64,000 nt of DNA from Trichocoleus sp. FACHB-46 (GCF_014695385.1 NZ_JACJOD010000034.1:62001-126000); one strand, 5' to 3'; counted from the stretch's first letter, positions 1-9,755 are shown. The notes: generated from the letters alone by a model not told the origin. Program-made: numbers and translations.

Positions 1-1248
1 GGGCAAGATCAACGGTTTCGGTTTGGGGGGGGCTTCTGGGGCATCTCGACGCGCTTGCTGCATCCGCCTCACGTCTTCAAACAGCGATCGAATGGTTTGG
101 TCACGAGTAGTCAACCCGCGCCAAAGCTGCACCAAACGAATTAATGCTTCTCGTTGCTCTTCAGTTTCTTGGTACTCACCCGGAATCCGCTCAATAAATT
201 CGAGCAGTTCGCGATCGAGCTGAGTCGCTGCGTCGGTGAGAGCAGTTTTATTGGTAGTGCTAGCAGACAATGTGTTTGGGTTAATGCCTAATGCAGCCAG
301 AGCCGTGGTGCGCGAATCAAGACCCCGCCACAGCCGAAAAGCTTCTGTTAGAGCATTTCGTTGCTCTCCTTTACCCTGGTAGTACTGAGGCAAACGCTGG
401 GCAAAGGCAACTAGAGCGGGATCAATGATTTTTAATCCTGGCTCTGGGGAGGTGTCTTTTTCTAGAGAGGCGATCGCAGCTTCCCGAGAATCGAGTTGTC
501 GCCACAGTTGAGTCAGGCGAACTAAAGCTTCGCGCTGATGAGGGTAGCCTGAATAGTTGCGAGAAATGCTTTGCATAAACTGAATCAGCGCTTTGTCTAG
601 GTAAGACTCGTCTACAGATTCAGGGTCAGCATTAACGGGCGTTTTCAGGTTGAGAGAGGCGATCGCAGCCTCACGGGAATCGAGTTTGCGCCAAATCCGT
701 AGGGCTTCTAGAAAAGCATCTCTTTGGTAAGGCAAGCTTCTGTAATAACTAGGTAGGCGATCGACTAAAGTCAGTAGTGCACTGTCTAGGTAAGCCAGGT
801 TTTGTGGCAATCCTTCGGCTTTGAAGTCAATGGCTAAATCGTCCAGGTAAGCTTGCAGCAGAGCTTGAGGGTTTGAGGATTCTAGGCGGGCGGAGGCTTC
901 GTTATTGGCTGGCGGTGTATAACCTGCTGCTACCGCTTGAATAAATCTGTTACCGTAGCGTCCTGCTTCGTTACTCCATAGGTCAGTGGCTTTCCAGCCT
1001 TGGGCGACTAGGCTATCGGTGATGCTGCGAATCGTGTTAGCGGCATATTGCACTTGAGCCGCAAAAGTATTGACTTGCCCGAGGGGAATCCGGTTGGCAG
1101 GTGCAATCCCTAGTCCAGTTTCGCCATCTTCCAGCGTTGGCTTACCTTGAACCTGATAAAGTGCTGCCAGGATGGGTTTATGAATTCCGGCTCGTTCTGC
1201 CTCTAATAAGTAAAGGTAGTTGCGCTGGTCTGGTGTCAGTTTTGCCAT
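1..1248 (-). CDS. Partial repeat protein of unknown function (3' end outside window)
   Basis: An open frame starts at ATG 1246-1248 on the minus strand and runs without a stop to base 1, giving 416 residues; the C-terminus is missing. The N-terminus begins MAKLTPDQRNYLYLLEAE. Residues about 155 to 395 hold four copies of a 60-70 residue unit with the pattern LP.YY, QR.AL, LWR.LDSR, AAIASL, separated by variable linkers. A Pro/Lys-rich stretch (PEAPPKPKP) follows. I see no signal peptide, membrane segment or catalytic motif. The helical repeats look like a scaffold or binding array, which is inference. It is divergent from the HAD gene, with 46 bases between the starts. I do not recognise the family. 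Confidence 0.75.
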   Translation of the reverse strand, partial: MAKLTPDQRNYLYLLEAERAGIHKPILAALYQVQGKPTLEDGETGLGIAPANRIPLGQVNTFAAQVQYAANTIRSITDSLVAQGWKATDLWSNEAGRYGNRFIQAVAAGYTPPANNEASARLESSNPQALLQAYLDDLAIDFKAEGLPQNLAYLDSALLTLVDRLPSYYRSLPYQRDAFLEALRIWRKLDSREAAIASLNLKTPVNADPESVDESYLDKALIQFMQSISRNYSGYPHQREALVRLTQLWRQLDSREAAIASLEKDTSPEPGLKIIDPALVAFAQRLPQYYQGKGEQRNALTEAFRLWRGLDSRTTALAALGINPNTLSASTTNKTALTDAATQLDRELLEFIERIPGEYQETEEQREALIRLVQLWRGLTTRDQTIRSLFEDVRRMQQARRDAPEAPPKPKPLILP

Positions 1249-1294
1249 AAGCTACAGCACTTAATTGACCTAATCATTACAGTTACTAACCAAA

Positions 1295-2068
1295 ATGCCT
1301 TTAACGCTACTGTCTCAGGCTTTAGTCGCTAATTCCCTTAAGAATGTTTGCCTAGTGGCCACCGACATGGACGGCACACTGACGCAGAATGGCAAATTTA
1401 CGCCCACCTTACTACAAGCTTTGGAGCAGTTAGCTGCGGCGGAAATCCAAGTTTTGATTGTCACTGGGCGATCGGCAGGTTGGGTGGGTGGCTTGGTCAA
1501 CTATTTGCCCATTTGGGGAGCGATCGCGGAAAACGGCGGTATGTTTTACGCTAGCCAAACTGAGACTCCAATCGCGTTGGTGACGATTCCTGATTTAGCC
1601 TTGCATCGCCAAAAGCTGGCCCAAACTTTTCAGCGCCTACAAGCCGATTTTCCGCAACTACAAGAATCTGCCGACAATCGTTTTCGCGTCACAGATTGGA
1701 CATTTGATATCGAGGGACTGAGCTTACCGGACATTCAAGCCATTAATGCCTACTGCCAAGATCAAGGCTGGGGCTTCACCTACAGCAATGTCCAAGGTCA
1801 CATCAAGCCAATTGAGCAGGACAAATCGACCGGGTTACGCCAAGTTCTAGGTCAGTACTTTCCTGAGCATACGGCTCAGCAGGTTGTCACAGTGGGCGAT
1901 AGTCCCAATGATGAAAGCTTGTTTGATGCCGACCAATTTCCCCTATCCGTGGGGGTCGCTAATGTTAAACACTATGCGGATCAACTCGTGCAGCAACCGA
2001 CTTACATCACACCAGAACCAGAAGGTAGAGGATTTTGTCAGCTCGCTGATTGGCTATGTCAGCATTAA
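1295..2068 (+). CDS. HAD-superfamily hydrolase (Cof/sucrose-phosphatase-like)
   Basis: The 257-residue protein carries HAD motif I, DMDGTLT (residues 24-30), with the two aspartates that act as nucleophile and acid/base. Motif II is the Thr of IVTGRS near residue 58, and motif IV is GDSPNDESLFD near residue 202, which binds magnesium. The long segment between motifs II and IV is a type-II cap as in Cof phosphatases, mannosyl-3-phosphoglycerate phosphatase and sucrose phosphatase. A sugar phosphate or phosphoglycerate substrate is therefore likely but cannot be named. It is cytoplasmic. It ends 6 bases before the convergent membrane-protein gene. Confidence 0.85.
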   Translation: MPLTLLSQALVANSLKNVCLVATDMDGTLTQNGKFTPTLLQALEQLAAAEIQVLIVTGRSAGWVGGLVNYLPIWGAIAENGGMFYASQTETPIALVTIPDLALHRQKLAQTFQRLQADFPQLQESADNRFRVTDWTFDIEGLSLPDIQAINAYCQDQGWGFTYSNVQGHIKPIEQDKSTGLRQVLGQYFPEHTAQQVVTVGDSPNDESLFDADQFPLSVGVANVKHYADQLVQQPTYITPEPEGRGFCQLADWLCQH

Positions 2069-2074
2069 AAATTT

Positions 2075-3427
2075 CTAATTAGAGCTTCTAGGTTGAGAAG
2101 GCTCATCACTAGAGCTAGTACCCTCCTCTGAGGCAACAGGCATTACCAAGACTTTATCGACGCGGTTTCCATCCATATCCATCACCTCAAAGCGTAGCCC
2201 TTGCCAGTCAAAGTGATCTGCGGCAGTGGGGATGTGGCCTAGATGCATGACTACAAAGCCACCTAGCGTATGATAATTACCTTTTTCCTCTCCAGGGATT
2301 TTATTAATTTCTAGAATGTCTTTGAACTCATCCACTGATAGCATTCCGTCTAGTAGCCAAGAACCATCCTCACGCTGGACGGCGTAGGGTTCTTCTAAGT
2401 CCTCGACTGAAGGAATGTCACCGACGATCGCTTCTAGAATATCATTGAGGGTCACGAGTCCTTGAATCACTCCATACTCATCCACGACAAACGCAATATG
2501 AGTACTGGATTTCTTGAACAACTCTAGAACTGAAAGGGCGCGAGTACTCTCTGGAATAAACAGCGGCTGGCGCAAGTTAGTGGCTAAATCGATTGGTTCT
2601 CCAACTAGACTCCGTACTAGCAAGTCATTGACATGCAAGACCCCTAAGACGCTATCGATACCACCCTGACACACCGGAAACCGGGAATGCACTCCTTCCG
2701 TGATTTTCTGACGGTTTTCTTCTAAGGAGTCTTCTAGGTCAAGCCAGACAATATCGGGGCGGGGTGTCATCAAGCCATTGGCGCGGCGATCGCCCAAGCG
2801 AAACACCCGCTCCACCATGTCTTGCTCAACTTCCTCAAAGGTGCCCGCTTCAGTTCCTTGTTGCAGTAAGACTTTGATTTCCTCTTCAGTCACCATTGGC
2901 TCATCGGAGGGTCGAATGCTGAGCAATCGCATCACCATATCTGTCGAGGCGCTCAGGAGATGGACCACTGGCGCGGCGAACATGGCCAACATCCGCATGG
3001 GGCCAGCCACGGAGGAAGCCACTCGTTCTGGGTTGTTGAGCGCCAATTGCTTGGGCACTAGCTCCCCAATAATTAGGGTGAGGTAGGTGACAATGACAAT
3101 TGCAATACCCGAAGCGATCGCCTCTCGGTATGGAGCTAGGGCGGGGATCAAGGCGAAGAGCGGCCCAATTCTTTTAGCCAGCGTGGATTCTCCCACAGCA
3201 CCAGACAGAATGACAATCAGCGTGATCCCAATCTGGACGGTTGCTAAGAATTGGTTTGGAGCACTTGCTAGGTCGAGGGCTGTGCGAGCTTTGGCATTCC
3301 CCTCATTGGCCATCTGCTGGAGTCGCACTTTGCGCACCGAAACAATCGCCATCTCCGAGAGCACGAAGACTCCGTTGGCAAAGGTCAGCAAGATAAGGAT
3401 GAGGAAATCAAAAAGAAAAGAGGACAT
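2075..3427 (-). CDS. Hemolysin-family membrane protein (DUF21-CBS-CorC_HlyC)
   Basis: This 450-residue protein has the full CNNM/CorC-type architecture. An N-terminal DUF21 region has four hydrophobic segments (residues 1-190, opening with a strong helix and the VLSEMAIVSVRK motif). A tandem CBS pair follows (about 205-330; MTPRPDIVWLD and HIAFVVDEYGVIQGLV), then a CorC_HlyC domain (about 345-435; EDGSWLLDGMLSVDEF). The family is linked to magnesium or other divalent-cation efflux; the older name hemolysin is historical. It sits in the inner membrane with cytoplasmic CBS and CorC domains. The length is normal and no key region is missing. The substrate is not determined by sequence. Confidence 0.88.
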   Translation of the reverse strand: MSSFLFDFLILILLTFANGVFVLSEMAIVSVRKVRLQQMANEGNAKARTALDLASAPNQFLATVQIGITLIVILSGAVGESTLAKRIGPLFALIPALAPYREAIASGIAIVIVTYLTLIIGELVPKQLALNNPERVASSVAGPMRMLAMFAAPVVHLLSASTDMVMRLLSIRPSDEPMVTEEEIKVLLQQGTEAGTFEEVEQDMVERVFRLGDRRANGLMTPRPDIVWLDLEDSLEENRQKITEGVHSRFPVCQGGIDSVLGVLHVNDLLVRSLVGEPIDLATNLRQPLFIPESTRALSVLELFKKSSTHIAFVVDEYGVIQGLVTLNDILEAIVGDIPSVEDLEEPYAVQREDGSWLLDGMLSVDEFKDILEINKIPGEEKGNYHTLGGFVVMHLGHIPTAADHFDWQGLRFEVMDMDGNRVDKVLVMPVASEEGTSSSDEPSQPRSSN

Positions 3428-3782
3428 TCCTGAGTTGCCTGTGATTGTGGCGAATCGCGCCTAATGTCTTAAGTATCTTAATATTCAGAATCAAAGGTTC
3501 TAAACATTCCAAGACTCTAAGGTGCAGTTTTTGCCCAAGCTTAACAAGTATCAGCCAACACGATTGAAGCAAATATTGTTGCGATCGCCTCACCTCTCAA
3601 CCATACAAGCAGATCGCGGTTAGCTTAGCTGCTTTGGCTTAGCCTTCTACAAGTACCGTCCATAATTAAAGCCTCCGACTCCCTTCTGATGGGGAGCGGA
3701 GGCAGTTGTTTCTAGCGTTGTGGCACGTTAGCTAAGTATCTCAGGGAATCAGATTAGACTTTACATTCCAGAGATAGGTCGC
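3428..3782. other. Intergenic stretch (355 bp)
   Basis: This stretch lies between two minus-strand genes. It holds the 5' region of the DUF21-CBS gene, one HIP1 octamer and a strong hairpin near 3671-3703 listed separately. I see no convincing small gene. Confidence 0.6.
3662..3703 (-). terminator. Rho-independent terminator after the glycine-zipper repeat gene
   Basis: On the minus strand, GCCTCCGCTCCCC and GGGAGTCGGAGGC form a 12-pair stem with a one-base bulge, followed by TTTAATTA. It lies 80 bases past the stop of the minus-strand gene at 3783-4913. Confidence 0.65.
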
Positions 3783-4913
3783 TTAGGACTGGTAACGCTT
3801 CTTGGTTTCTTCGTCAGTAGTCAAGGAATCAATGGAGCGATCGGTGATCAACTTTGGATTTGTTGCGGGCGGAGGCGTGATCACAGGTGTGGTGTTCACA
3901 TCAAGCAGGGGATCTACACCTAGTAGAGGATCTCTGTAGAGATCTCGGTTAACCGAGGTGGATGAAGTTGGGCTAGTCGAGGGTTGGCTACCTAAGACGG
4001 GCTTAGCTTTATCTGCGATCGCATCTTTAGCCTTGTCTGCGGTGCCTTTAACAGAATCCTTCACCGAGTCAGCCATGCCACGCACGTTCACGTCATCAAC
4101 TTTGCTCTTGACAGAGTCGCTGATCCCGCGAACATTCGCTTCATCGACCTTGCTCTTGACAGAGTTGCTGACGCCACGCACGTCAGCTTCTTCGATTTTG
4201 TGCTGCACAGAGTCAGTCACGCCACGCACGTTGGCTTCATCAATTTTGCTCTTGACAGAGTTGCTGACACCACGCACATCAGCTTCTTCGATCTTGTGCT
4301 GTACGGAGTCAGTCACGCCACGCACGTTGGCTTCATCAATTTTCTGTTTGACGGAAGCACTCACACCCTGAACGTCAGCTTCCTCAATTTTGTGCTGAAC
4401 AGAGTCAGTGACACCGCGAACATTCGCTTCGCTGATTTTCTGCTTCACAGAGTCCGTGATGCCATGAACATCAGCTTCCTCAATTTTCTGTTTGGCAGAA
4501 TTAACAGCACCCTTTAGGTCAGTCTCGTTGACTTTTTCTTTGACGGTTTCAACTACACCTTCTACTTGGTGAGTTACACCATCAACGGCGTCCTTCATGG
4601 TGTGGACTGCACTATCGAGCTTTTGGTCAATGCCTTCTGCGGCCTGGTTACCAATTGCTGCACCTGCGATCGCACCACCTACAGCACCGACGGCTGCACC
4701 TAGGCGTCCACCGACCATTTTACCAATTGTGGCTCCAGCAATACCACCACTAGCCGCGCCAATAGCTTCGGCGACGATGTGATTAGTCGCTTGACCTTTG
4801 TCAGAAGCAGACTCTTGGGGCTGAATCTCAGCGGTCGTCTCTACGATTTCCACGTCGATCGGCGCTAGATTGTCGTCATTACTCATGAATGGTGAGTTGT
4901 TGATACTAGTCAT
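3783..4913 (-). CDS. Glycine-zipper protein with 16-residue amphipathic repeats (LEA-like)
   Basis: The 376-residue protein has three parts. An acidic N-terminus (1-45) leads into a glycine-zipper segment (about 48-95; GGIAGATIGKMVGG, GAVGGAIAGAAIG) that could insert in a membrane. A long array of ten 16-residue units follows (about 133-290), typified by NVRGVTDSVQHKIEEA alternating with DVRGVSNSVKSKIDEA, so that a 32-residue superrepeat is visible. The C-terminus is Pro/Ser/Thr-rich. There is no signal peptide. The repeats would form a charged amphipathic helix resembling LEA or apolipoprotein-like proteins. A role in membrane or stress protection is inference. It is a single-gene unit with its own terminator. 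Confidence 0.8.
   Translation of the reverse strand: MTSINNSPFMSNDDNLAPIDVEIVETTAEIQPQESASDKGQATNHIVAEAIGAASGGIAGATIGKMVGGRLGAAVGAVGGAIAGAAIGNQAAEGIDQKLDSAVHTMKDAVDGVTHQVEGVVETVKEKVNETDLKGAVNSAKQKIEEADVHGITDSVKQKISEANVRGVTDSVQHKIEEADVQGVSASVKQKIDEANVRGVTDSVQHKIEEADVRGVSNSVKSKIDEANVRGVTDSVQHKIEEADVRGVSNSVKSKVDEANVRGISDSVKSKVDDVNVRGMADSVKDSVKGTADKAKDAIADKAKPVLGSQPSTSPTSSTSVNRDLYRDPLLGVDPLLDVNTTPVITPPPATNPKLITDRSIDSLTTDEETKKRYQS
4040..4525 (-). repeat. Tandem 48-bp repeats inside the glycine-zipper gene
   Basis: About ten in-frame copies of a 48-base unit (16 codons) lie head to tail, with alternate units more alike, giving a 96-base superperiod. The units sit in a coding frame and have no unique spacers, so this is not a CRISPR array. 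Such repeats can change copy number by slippage or recombination. Confidence 0.85.
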
Positions 4914-5129
4914 AAAAAACTCCCTGGCGATTCTATAAACTTTCCTTATTTCCTCTAAGCTTATCGATTAAAAAAGGAGCTGACCTCTCCAGGAGGGGGA
5001 GATCCAGCAGTTCGGATGTCCCCTGATAGAGGTATTCCGCCCTCGAAAAGCAACGGCTTCTGCTCAGGCTTCTACAATATAAAGATAGGTAAACACTCTT
5101 GGCTGTTCGCTGCTCCGGTTCCAGAATCT

Positions 5130-8100
5130 ATGGCTTTCTCCTCAATTATTCGTGCCCTTGGGCGATCGCCCCTCACTAACGAGCTATTAGCCAAGCTGAA
5201 ACAGCAACAACTTCTAAAGCTCAACGGTGTGTCTCGCATCCCTAAGGGCTTGGTAGCATCGGCTCTAGCTCAAGCTGGCCCCCGCAACTTGTTAGTAGTG
5301 ACTGCCACCCTAGAAGAAGCAGGCCGCTGGACTGCCCAACTAGAAGCAATGGGCTGGCAAACGGTTCATTTCTATCCCACCTCCGAGGGATCTCCCTACG
5401 AACCCTTTGACTTGGAGTCAGAGATGGCTTGGGGCCAGTTGCAAGTCTTAGCGGATTTGGTAGGTAGCCAAGGAGCTACCAGCAATGGGAATGGTCAAGG
5501 TGGGGAGACGAGCCGAACCGCGATCGTCGCCACAGAGAGAGCTTTACAGCCCCACTTACCCCCTATCGATGCCTTCCGCCCCTATTGTCTGAGATTGCAA
5601 CGAGGAGCCGAAGTTGATCTCGATGCTTTTAGCAGTGAACTGACCCGTTTAGGCTACGAGCGCGTTTCCCTCGTAGAAACAGAAGGCCAATGGAGCCGCC
5701 GGGGAGACATTGTTGATGTGTTTCCCGTCGCCGCCGAACTCCCGATTCGTCTGGAATGGTTTGGTGATGAGCTGGACAAAATGCGGGAGTTTGATCCAGC
5801 AACTCAGCGATCGCTCGACTCGATCAATCATCTTGTCCTCACACCCACCAGTTTTAGCCCCATTGTCAGAGCCGCTTTTACAGGCGAGAAGGCCACAGCG
5901 CTAAAAACCTATCTCAACCCTGCCGAACAAGAGAAATTTGAGCAAGACCAACCCTTAGCAGGTCTGCGTCGATTTCTGGGATTAGCCTTTGATCAGCCAG
6001 CTTCTTTGCTCGACTACTTGCCAGAAAATACCTTGATTGCCTTAGATGAACCGGAGCAGTGTCAGGCTCACGGCGATCGCTGGTTTGAGCATGTGGAGGA
6101 GCAGTGGAGGGATGAAGGAGGTAAGGGAAAGGATGAAGGAGGAGGGATGAAGGATGAAGGGGAGAGTTCTCTTCTGCCTAAGATCCATCGCTCCTTTCAA
6201 GAGTCACTCGCCGAAGTCGAATGTTTCGATCGCCTTTATCTATCAGAACTGGTCGAAGAAGTTGTAGGTGCTGCTCCATCCCTCAATCTTGCCAGTCGCC
6301 CGGTGAATGCCACTCCGCACCAGTTTGGTAAGTTGGCGGAGACGATTCGAGGAGAGCGCGATCGCGGTTTCTCGGTGTGGTTGGTGTCGGCGCAGCCTTC
6401 GCGATCGGTGTCGCTGTTGCAGGAGCACGATTGTCCGGCGCAGTTTGTCCCAAACTCACGCGACTATCCTGCGATCGAGAAACTTCAGATTCAGCGGGTG
6501 CCTGTAGCAGTCAAGTATTCGGGCCTCGCAGAGATTGAAGGGTTTGTTTTACCGACCTTCCGCTTGGTAGTGGTCACAGACCGAGAATTTTTTGGTCAGC
6601 ACACCCTAACCACCCCCAGCTATGTCCGGAAGCGGCGACGGGCGGCCTCTAAGCAGGTTGATCCGAATAAGCTGCAACCGGGGGACTTTGTCGTTCATAA
6701 GAGTCATGGCGTGGGCAAGTTCCTCAAACTAGAGAGCTTGACGATCAACCACGAAACTCGCGAATACCTGGTGTTGCAGTATGCCGATGGTTTGTTGCGG
6801 GTGGCCGCAGACCAAGTCGGATCATTGTCCCGGTTCCGAGGGGCTGGGGATGCGGTGCCAGAGCTGAACAAGATGTCCAGCAAGGCTTGGGAGAAAACTA
6901 AGAGCAAGGTCCGCAAGTCAATCAAAAAGTTGGCGGTGGATCTGCTGCAACTGTATGCTCAGCGATCGCAACAGCAAGGCTACACCTACCCCACAGACAT
7001 GCCTTGGCAGCAGGAAATGGAGGACTCCTTCCCCTACCAACCCACCCCTGACCAACTGAAAGCGACCCAGGATGTCAAACGGGATATGGAAAATTCCCGT
7101 CCGATGGATCGCTTGGTTTGCGGAGATGTTGGCTTCGGCAAAACAGAAGTAGCAATTAGAGCCATCTTCAAGGCAGTCACGGCGGGCAAGCAAGTCGCGC
7201 TACTAGCTCCCACCACGATCCTGACGCAGCAGCACTACCACACGCTGAAGGAACGCTTTGCCCCCTACCCGATTCAAGTGGGTCTACTGAATCGCTTCCG
7301 CACCGCTGAGGAACGCCGCCAAATTCAGCAACGCTTAACCACCGGAGAGCTAGATATTGTCGTGGGCACCCATCAACTCTTGGGTAAAGGCGTTGCTTTC
7401 CGAGATTTGGGCTTGTTGGTAGTGGATGAAGAACAGCGGTTTGGGGTGAACCAAAAGGAGAAGATCAAAAGCCTTAGAACCCAAGTGGATGTGCTGACCC
7501 TCAGCGCCACCCCGATTCCCCGAACGCTCTATATGGCGCTGTCTGGAGTGCGAGAAATGAGCCTGATTACCACACCACCGCCTTCTCGTCGTCCGATCAA
7601 AACTCACTTGTCTCCTTTTGACTCCGAAACGGTGCGAGCGGCGATTCGTCAAGAACTCGATCGCGGCGGTCAAATTTTTTATGTGGTTCCCAGGGTAGAG
7701 GGGATTGAGGAAACTTCAGCTAAAATCCGCGAAATGGTGCCAGGAGCAAGGCTCGCGATCGCCCACGGCCAAATGCCAGAGGCCGAGCTGGAATCCACCA
7801 TGCTCACCTTCAGCAATGGGGACGCGGATATTCTCCTTTGCACCACGATTATTGAATCGGGTTTGGATATCCCACGGGTTAACACCATCTTGATTGAGGA
7901 TGCTCAGCGCTTTGGCTTGTCGCAGCTTTATCAGTTGCGGGGCCGCGTCGGTCGAGCGGGGATTCAAGCTCATGCTTGGTTGCTCTATCCCAAGCAAAGC
8001 CAGCTCTCGGATACTGCCCGTCAGCGATTGCGGGCGATTCAGGAGTTTACTCAGCTTGGTTCTGGCTATCAACTGGCAATGCGGGATATGGAAATTCGGG

Positions 8101-8687
8101 GTGTGGGGAATTTGCTGGGGGCAGAACAGTCGGGTCAAATGGATGCGATCGGGTTCGACCTCTATATGGAGATGCTGGAGGAATCGATTCGGGAGATTCG
8201 TGGCCAAGAGATTCCCAAGGTGGACGATACGCAAATCGATCTCAGCGTGACTGCCTTTATTCCGGCTGATTACATTCCCGATCTCGATCAGAAGATGAGT
8301 GCTTATCGCGCGATCGCTGCAGCTAGTACCAAGGCGGAGTTGACGCAAACGGCGGCGGAATGGAGCGATCGCTATGGTGCGATCCCGCCTGCGGCTCTCC
8401 AACTGATTCGGATTGTGGAGCTGAAGCAGACGGCTAAGAAGCTAGGTTTCTCTCGCATCAAGCCAGAGGGCAATCAACATGTGGTGCTAGAAACGCCGAT
8501 GGAGGAGCCTGCCTGGAATTTGCTGAAGGCGAATCTGCCTGATCACTTGCAATCTCGGTTTGTCTATACGCCGGGTAAGGTGACGGTGCGGGGTTTAGGA
8601 GTGTTGGGTGTAGAGCAGCAGTTGTCTAATTTGATTGATTGGTTGGGGCGGATGCAGGGGGCTTTACCAGAGGCTGTTTTGGTTTAG
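5130..8687 (+). CDS. mfd: Transcription-repair coupling factor Mfd
   Basis: ATP-dependent translocase that removes RNA polymerase stalled at DNA lesions and recruits UvrA. The 1185-residue product has an N-terminal UvrB-like region with the [10 protein letters not shown] motif, and the CarD-like RNA-polymerase interaction domain (from about 516; [14 protein letters not shown]). The helicase core has Walker [15 protein letters not shown] (about 664), DEEQ box VVDEEQRFG (about 764) and motif [14 protein letters not shown]-terminal TRCF domain follows. I chose ATG 5130 because the family starts at this point; the open frame extends 38 codons upstream without similarity. Residues about 326-346 are a Gly/Lys/Glu-rich insert made by a purine-rich repeat (see 6102-6165). 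Confidence 0.95.
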   Translation: MAFSSIIRALGRSPLTNELLAKLKQQQLLKLNGVSRIPKGLVASALAQAGPRNLLVVTATLEEAGRWTAQLEAMGWQTVHFYPTSEGSPYEPFDLESEMAWGQLQVLADLVGSQGATSNGNGQGGETSRTAIVATERALQPHLPPIDAFRPYCLRLQRGAEVDLDAFSSELTRLGYERVSLVETEGQWSRRGDIVDVFPVAAELPIRLEWFGDELDKMREFDPATQRSLDSINHLVLTPTSFSPIVRAAFTGEKATALKTYLNPAEQEKFEQDQPLAGLRRFLGLAFDQPASLLDYLPENTLIALDEPEQCQAHGDRWFEHVEEQWRDEGGKGKDEGGGMKDEGESSLLPKIHRSFQESLAEVECFDRLYLSELVEEVVGAAPSLNLASRPVNATPHQFGKLAETIRGERDRGFSVWLVSAQPSRSVSLLQEHDCPAQFVPNSRDYPAIEKLQIQRVPVAVKYSGLAEIEGFVLPTFRLVVVTDREFFGQHTLTTPSYVRKRRRAASKQVDPNKLQPGDFVVHKSHGVGKFLKLESLTINHETREYLVLQYADGLLRVAADQVGSLSRFRGAGDAVPELNKMSSKAWEKTKSKVRKSIKKLAVDLLQLYAQRSQQQGYTYPTDMPWQQEMEDSFPYQPTPDQLKATQDVKRDMENSRPMDRLVCGDVGFGKTEVAIRAIFKAVTAGKQVALLAPTTILTQQHYHTLKERFAPYPIQVGLLNRFRTAEERRQIQQRLTTGELDIVVGTHQLLGKGVAFRDLGLLVVDEEQRFGVNQKEKIKSLRTQVDVLTLSATPIPRTLYMALSGVREMSLITTPPPSRRPIKTHLSPFDSETVRAAIRQELDRGGQIFYVVPRVEGIEETSAKIREMVPGARLAIAHGQMPEAELESTMLTFSNGDADILLCTTIIESGLDIPRVNTILIEDAQRFGLSQLYQLRGRVGRAGIQAHAWLLYPKQSQLSDTARQRLRAIQEFTQLGSGYQLAMRDMEIRGVGNLLGAEQSGQMDAIGFDLYMEMLEESIREIRGQEIPKVDDTQIDLSVTAFIPADYIPDLDQKMSAYRAIAAASTKAELTQTAAEWSDRYGAIPPAALQLIRIVELKQTAKKLGFSRIKPEGNQHVVLETPMEEPAWNLLKANLPDHLQSRFVYTPGKVTVRGLGVLGVEQQLSNLIDWLGRMQGALPEAVLV
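6102..6165 (+). repeat. Purine-rich GGATGAAGG element, in frame inside mfd
   Basis: A 60-base run of almost pure A/G with three GGATGAAGG cores encodes residues such as [18 protein letters not shown] in Mfd. Similar tracts occur at 8852-8918, 13732-13790, 16737-16789 and 47011-47050. Confidence 0.75.
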
Positions 8688-8692
8688 GTTTG

Positions 8693-8772
8693 GCTAAACC
8701 AAGAGCTTGGGGGCGCTTGCCCCCAAACCCCCGCTGAAGGACGGTTGCGTCCCTCAGACTCCCTCCAAACGA
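8693..8772 (+). repeat. Dispersed GC-rich 75-bp element, copy A
   Basis: The sequence begins near AAGAGCTTGGGGGCGC and ends near CTCCCTCCAAACGAG. It contains an inner GGGGGC...GCCCCC hairpin and the core CCCCCGCTGAAGGACGGTTG. It starts just after the mfd stop codon. It is nearly identical to the reverse complement of copy B (13842-13918). Confidence 0.85.
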
Positions 8773-8848
8773 GTTCTTTTGTGGGTGCTTCGAGTTTTTG
8801 GTTTGCTAATTTTGGCTCTGAATCTCCCAACTTTTGCCCTCTAACTGC

Positions 8849-9424
8849 TCACCCCTCTCTCCTCCCGCTTTTCCCTTTTCCTCCCTCCTCCTTCATCCTT
8901 CCATCTTCCTTCTCACAGCGGGAATCGTAATACAGCTGAATGAAGTCAGAAAACTGTTTGTAGCCCATTCGGGTGAAGCTGGTGGCGATGCCGTCTCCTA
9001 GGCAGTACTCATAGTCGTAGATGGTGGTGTTGCCTGTGAATTGGGTTGATAGTTCCTGCCATGTGGGGGGTTGGTAGCCGAAAACGAATTGAAAAAATTT
9101 GGCGGCTTCTGCTTGGTCGTATGTGAAGTCGTCAGCGTTGGGGTTGGTGGCTACGTTCAGGTTGACGTATTTAGCACGGTCGTTGACGAAGGTGATTGAC
9201 CACTCGGTCTGGGGAAATTGGGGAAACAGTTGGCGCAGTTGAGTTGCAGAGTAGGTGTAGGTCACGCCGTCTGGGGTGGTGAGGCGAGTCTGATAGGGGC
9301 CAAAGGTGTGCTCGATGGTTTGAGGGGTTTGGTTGAGCACGGGTTGCCCTGCTCTAGCTGGATCTGTCAGTAGACCTGTAAGGACTAATCCAGCTAAGGC
9401 AAGACTACAAAACCGAACGTTCAT
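8849..9424 (-). CDS. Secreted protein of unknown function with repeat-derived tail
   Basis: The 191-residue product starts with a clear signal peptide (MNVRFCSLALAGLVLTGLLT, cleavage likely after PARA near residue 25). The mature part is aromatic-rich (FGPYQTRL, FFQFVFGYQPPTW, YDYEYCLGDGIATSFTRMGY) and has two cysteines, at the YEYCLG motif and near YYDSRC, that could pair. The last 20 or so residues (EKEDGRMKEEGGKGKSGRREG) come from the purine-rich repeat and look like an acquired tail. Homologues would be expected to stop near YYDSRC. It lies alone, divergent from the gene at 9756. No function is recognised. Confidence 0.75.
   Translation of the reverse strand: MNVRFCSLALAGLVLTGLLTDPARAGQPVLNQTPQTIEHTFGPYQTRLTTPDGVTYTYSATQLRQLFPQFPQTEWSITFVNDRAKYVNLNVATNPNADDFTYDQAEAAKFFQFVFGYQPPTWQELSTQFTGNTTIYDYEYCLGDGIATSFTRMGYKQFSDFIQLYYDSRCEKEDGRMKEEGGKGKSGRREG
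8852..8918 (-). repeat. Purine-rich GGATGAAGG element forming a C-terminus
   Basis: On the minus strand this is an A/G-rich tract containing GGAAGGATGAAGGAGGAGGG. It supplies the last codons and the stop of the secreted protein at 8849-9424. Confidence 0.7.
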
Positions 9425-9755
9425 AATTTAAAGTCAAATTGCTGTTCATAAACTTCAACTGAACATCTAGTTTTTCAGGGCAGTAAAACGAAAGTTTTTC
9501 CTATTAAAAAATATACATCTGAATTGAAGAGGTTGCTGAGTATAGAAATCTGGTAGTTTTTGCTACAAATTTGTAGATTTCATCAGAGATTTATCAAAAA
9601 TCACCCGTTTATATTTGCCACTTTACGGAACAATTCGCTAGCATTTGTATCGTTATGTATGGGAATGTTAAGAGCGTCTGTTACCCGCGATCGCGCAAAG
9701 CATTGCTGAGAGCATCGCCGCCATTCCTAACTCTCTCTTACTTGGAACGCATGTT
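9425..9755. other. Divergent AT-rich intergenic region (331 bp)
   Basis: This is the shared upstream region of the secreted-protein gene (minus) and the nitrogenase-C-like gene (plus). It is clearly AT-rich from 9430 to 9640. It must hold both promoters, but I cannot place boxes with confidence. A 66-base open frame from 9655 overlaps the real gene out of frame and is not credible. Confidence 0.5.

Noticed and set aside
4200-4517. Plus-strand open frames of 105 and 137 codons opposite the 16-residue repeat gene
   Set aside because: They are antisense shadows of a repeat array; the minus frame has a start, a glycine zipper, regular codon pattern and a terminator.
4040-4525. Possible CRISPR array
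   Set aside because: The 48-base units are head to tail without unique spacers and are in coding phase.
5016-5129. N-terminal extension of Mfd
   Set aside because: The 38 extra codons have no family similarity; Mfd proteins start at [11 protein letters not shown]-like sequence.
7716-8402. 228-codon minus-strand frame inside mfd
   Set aside because: It is antisense to the conserved C-terminal part of Mfd and shows no domain.
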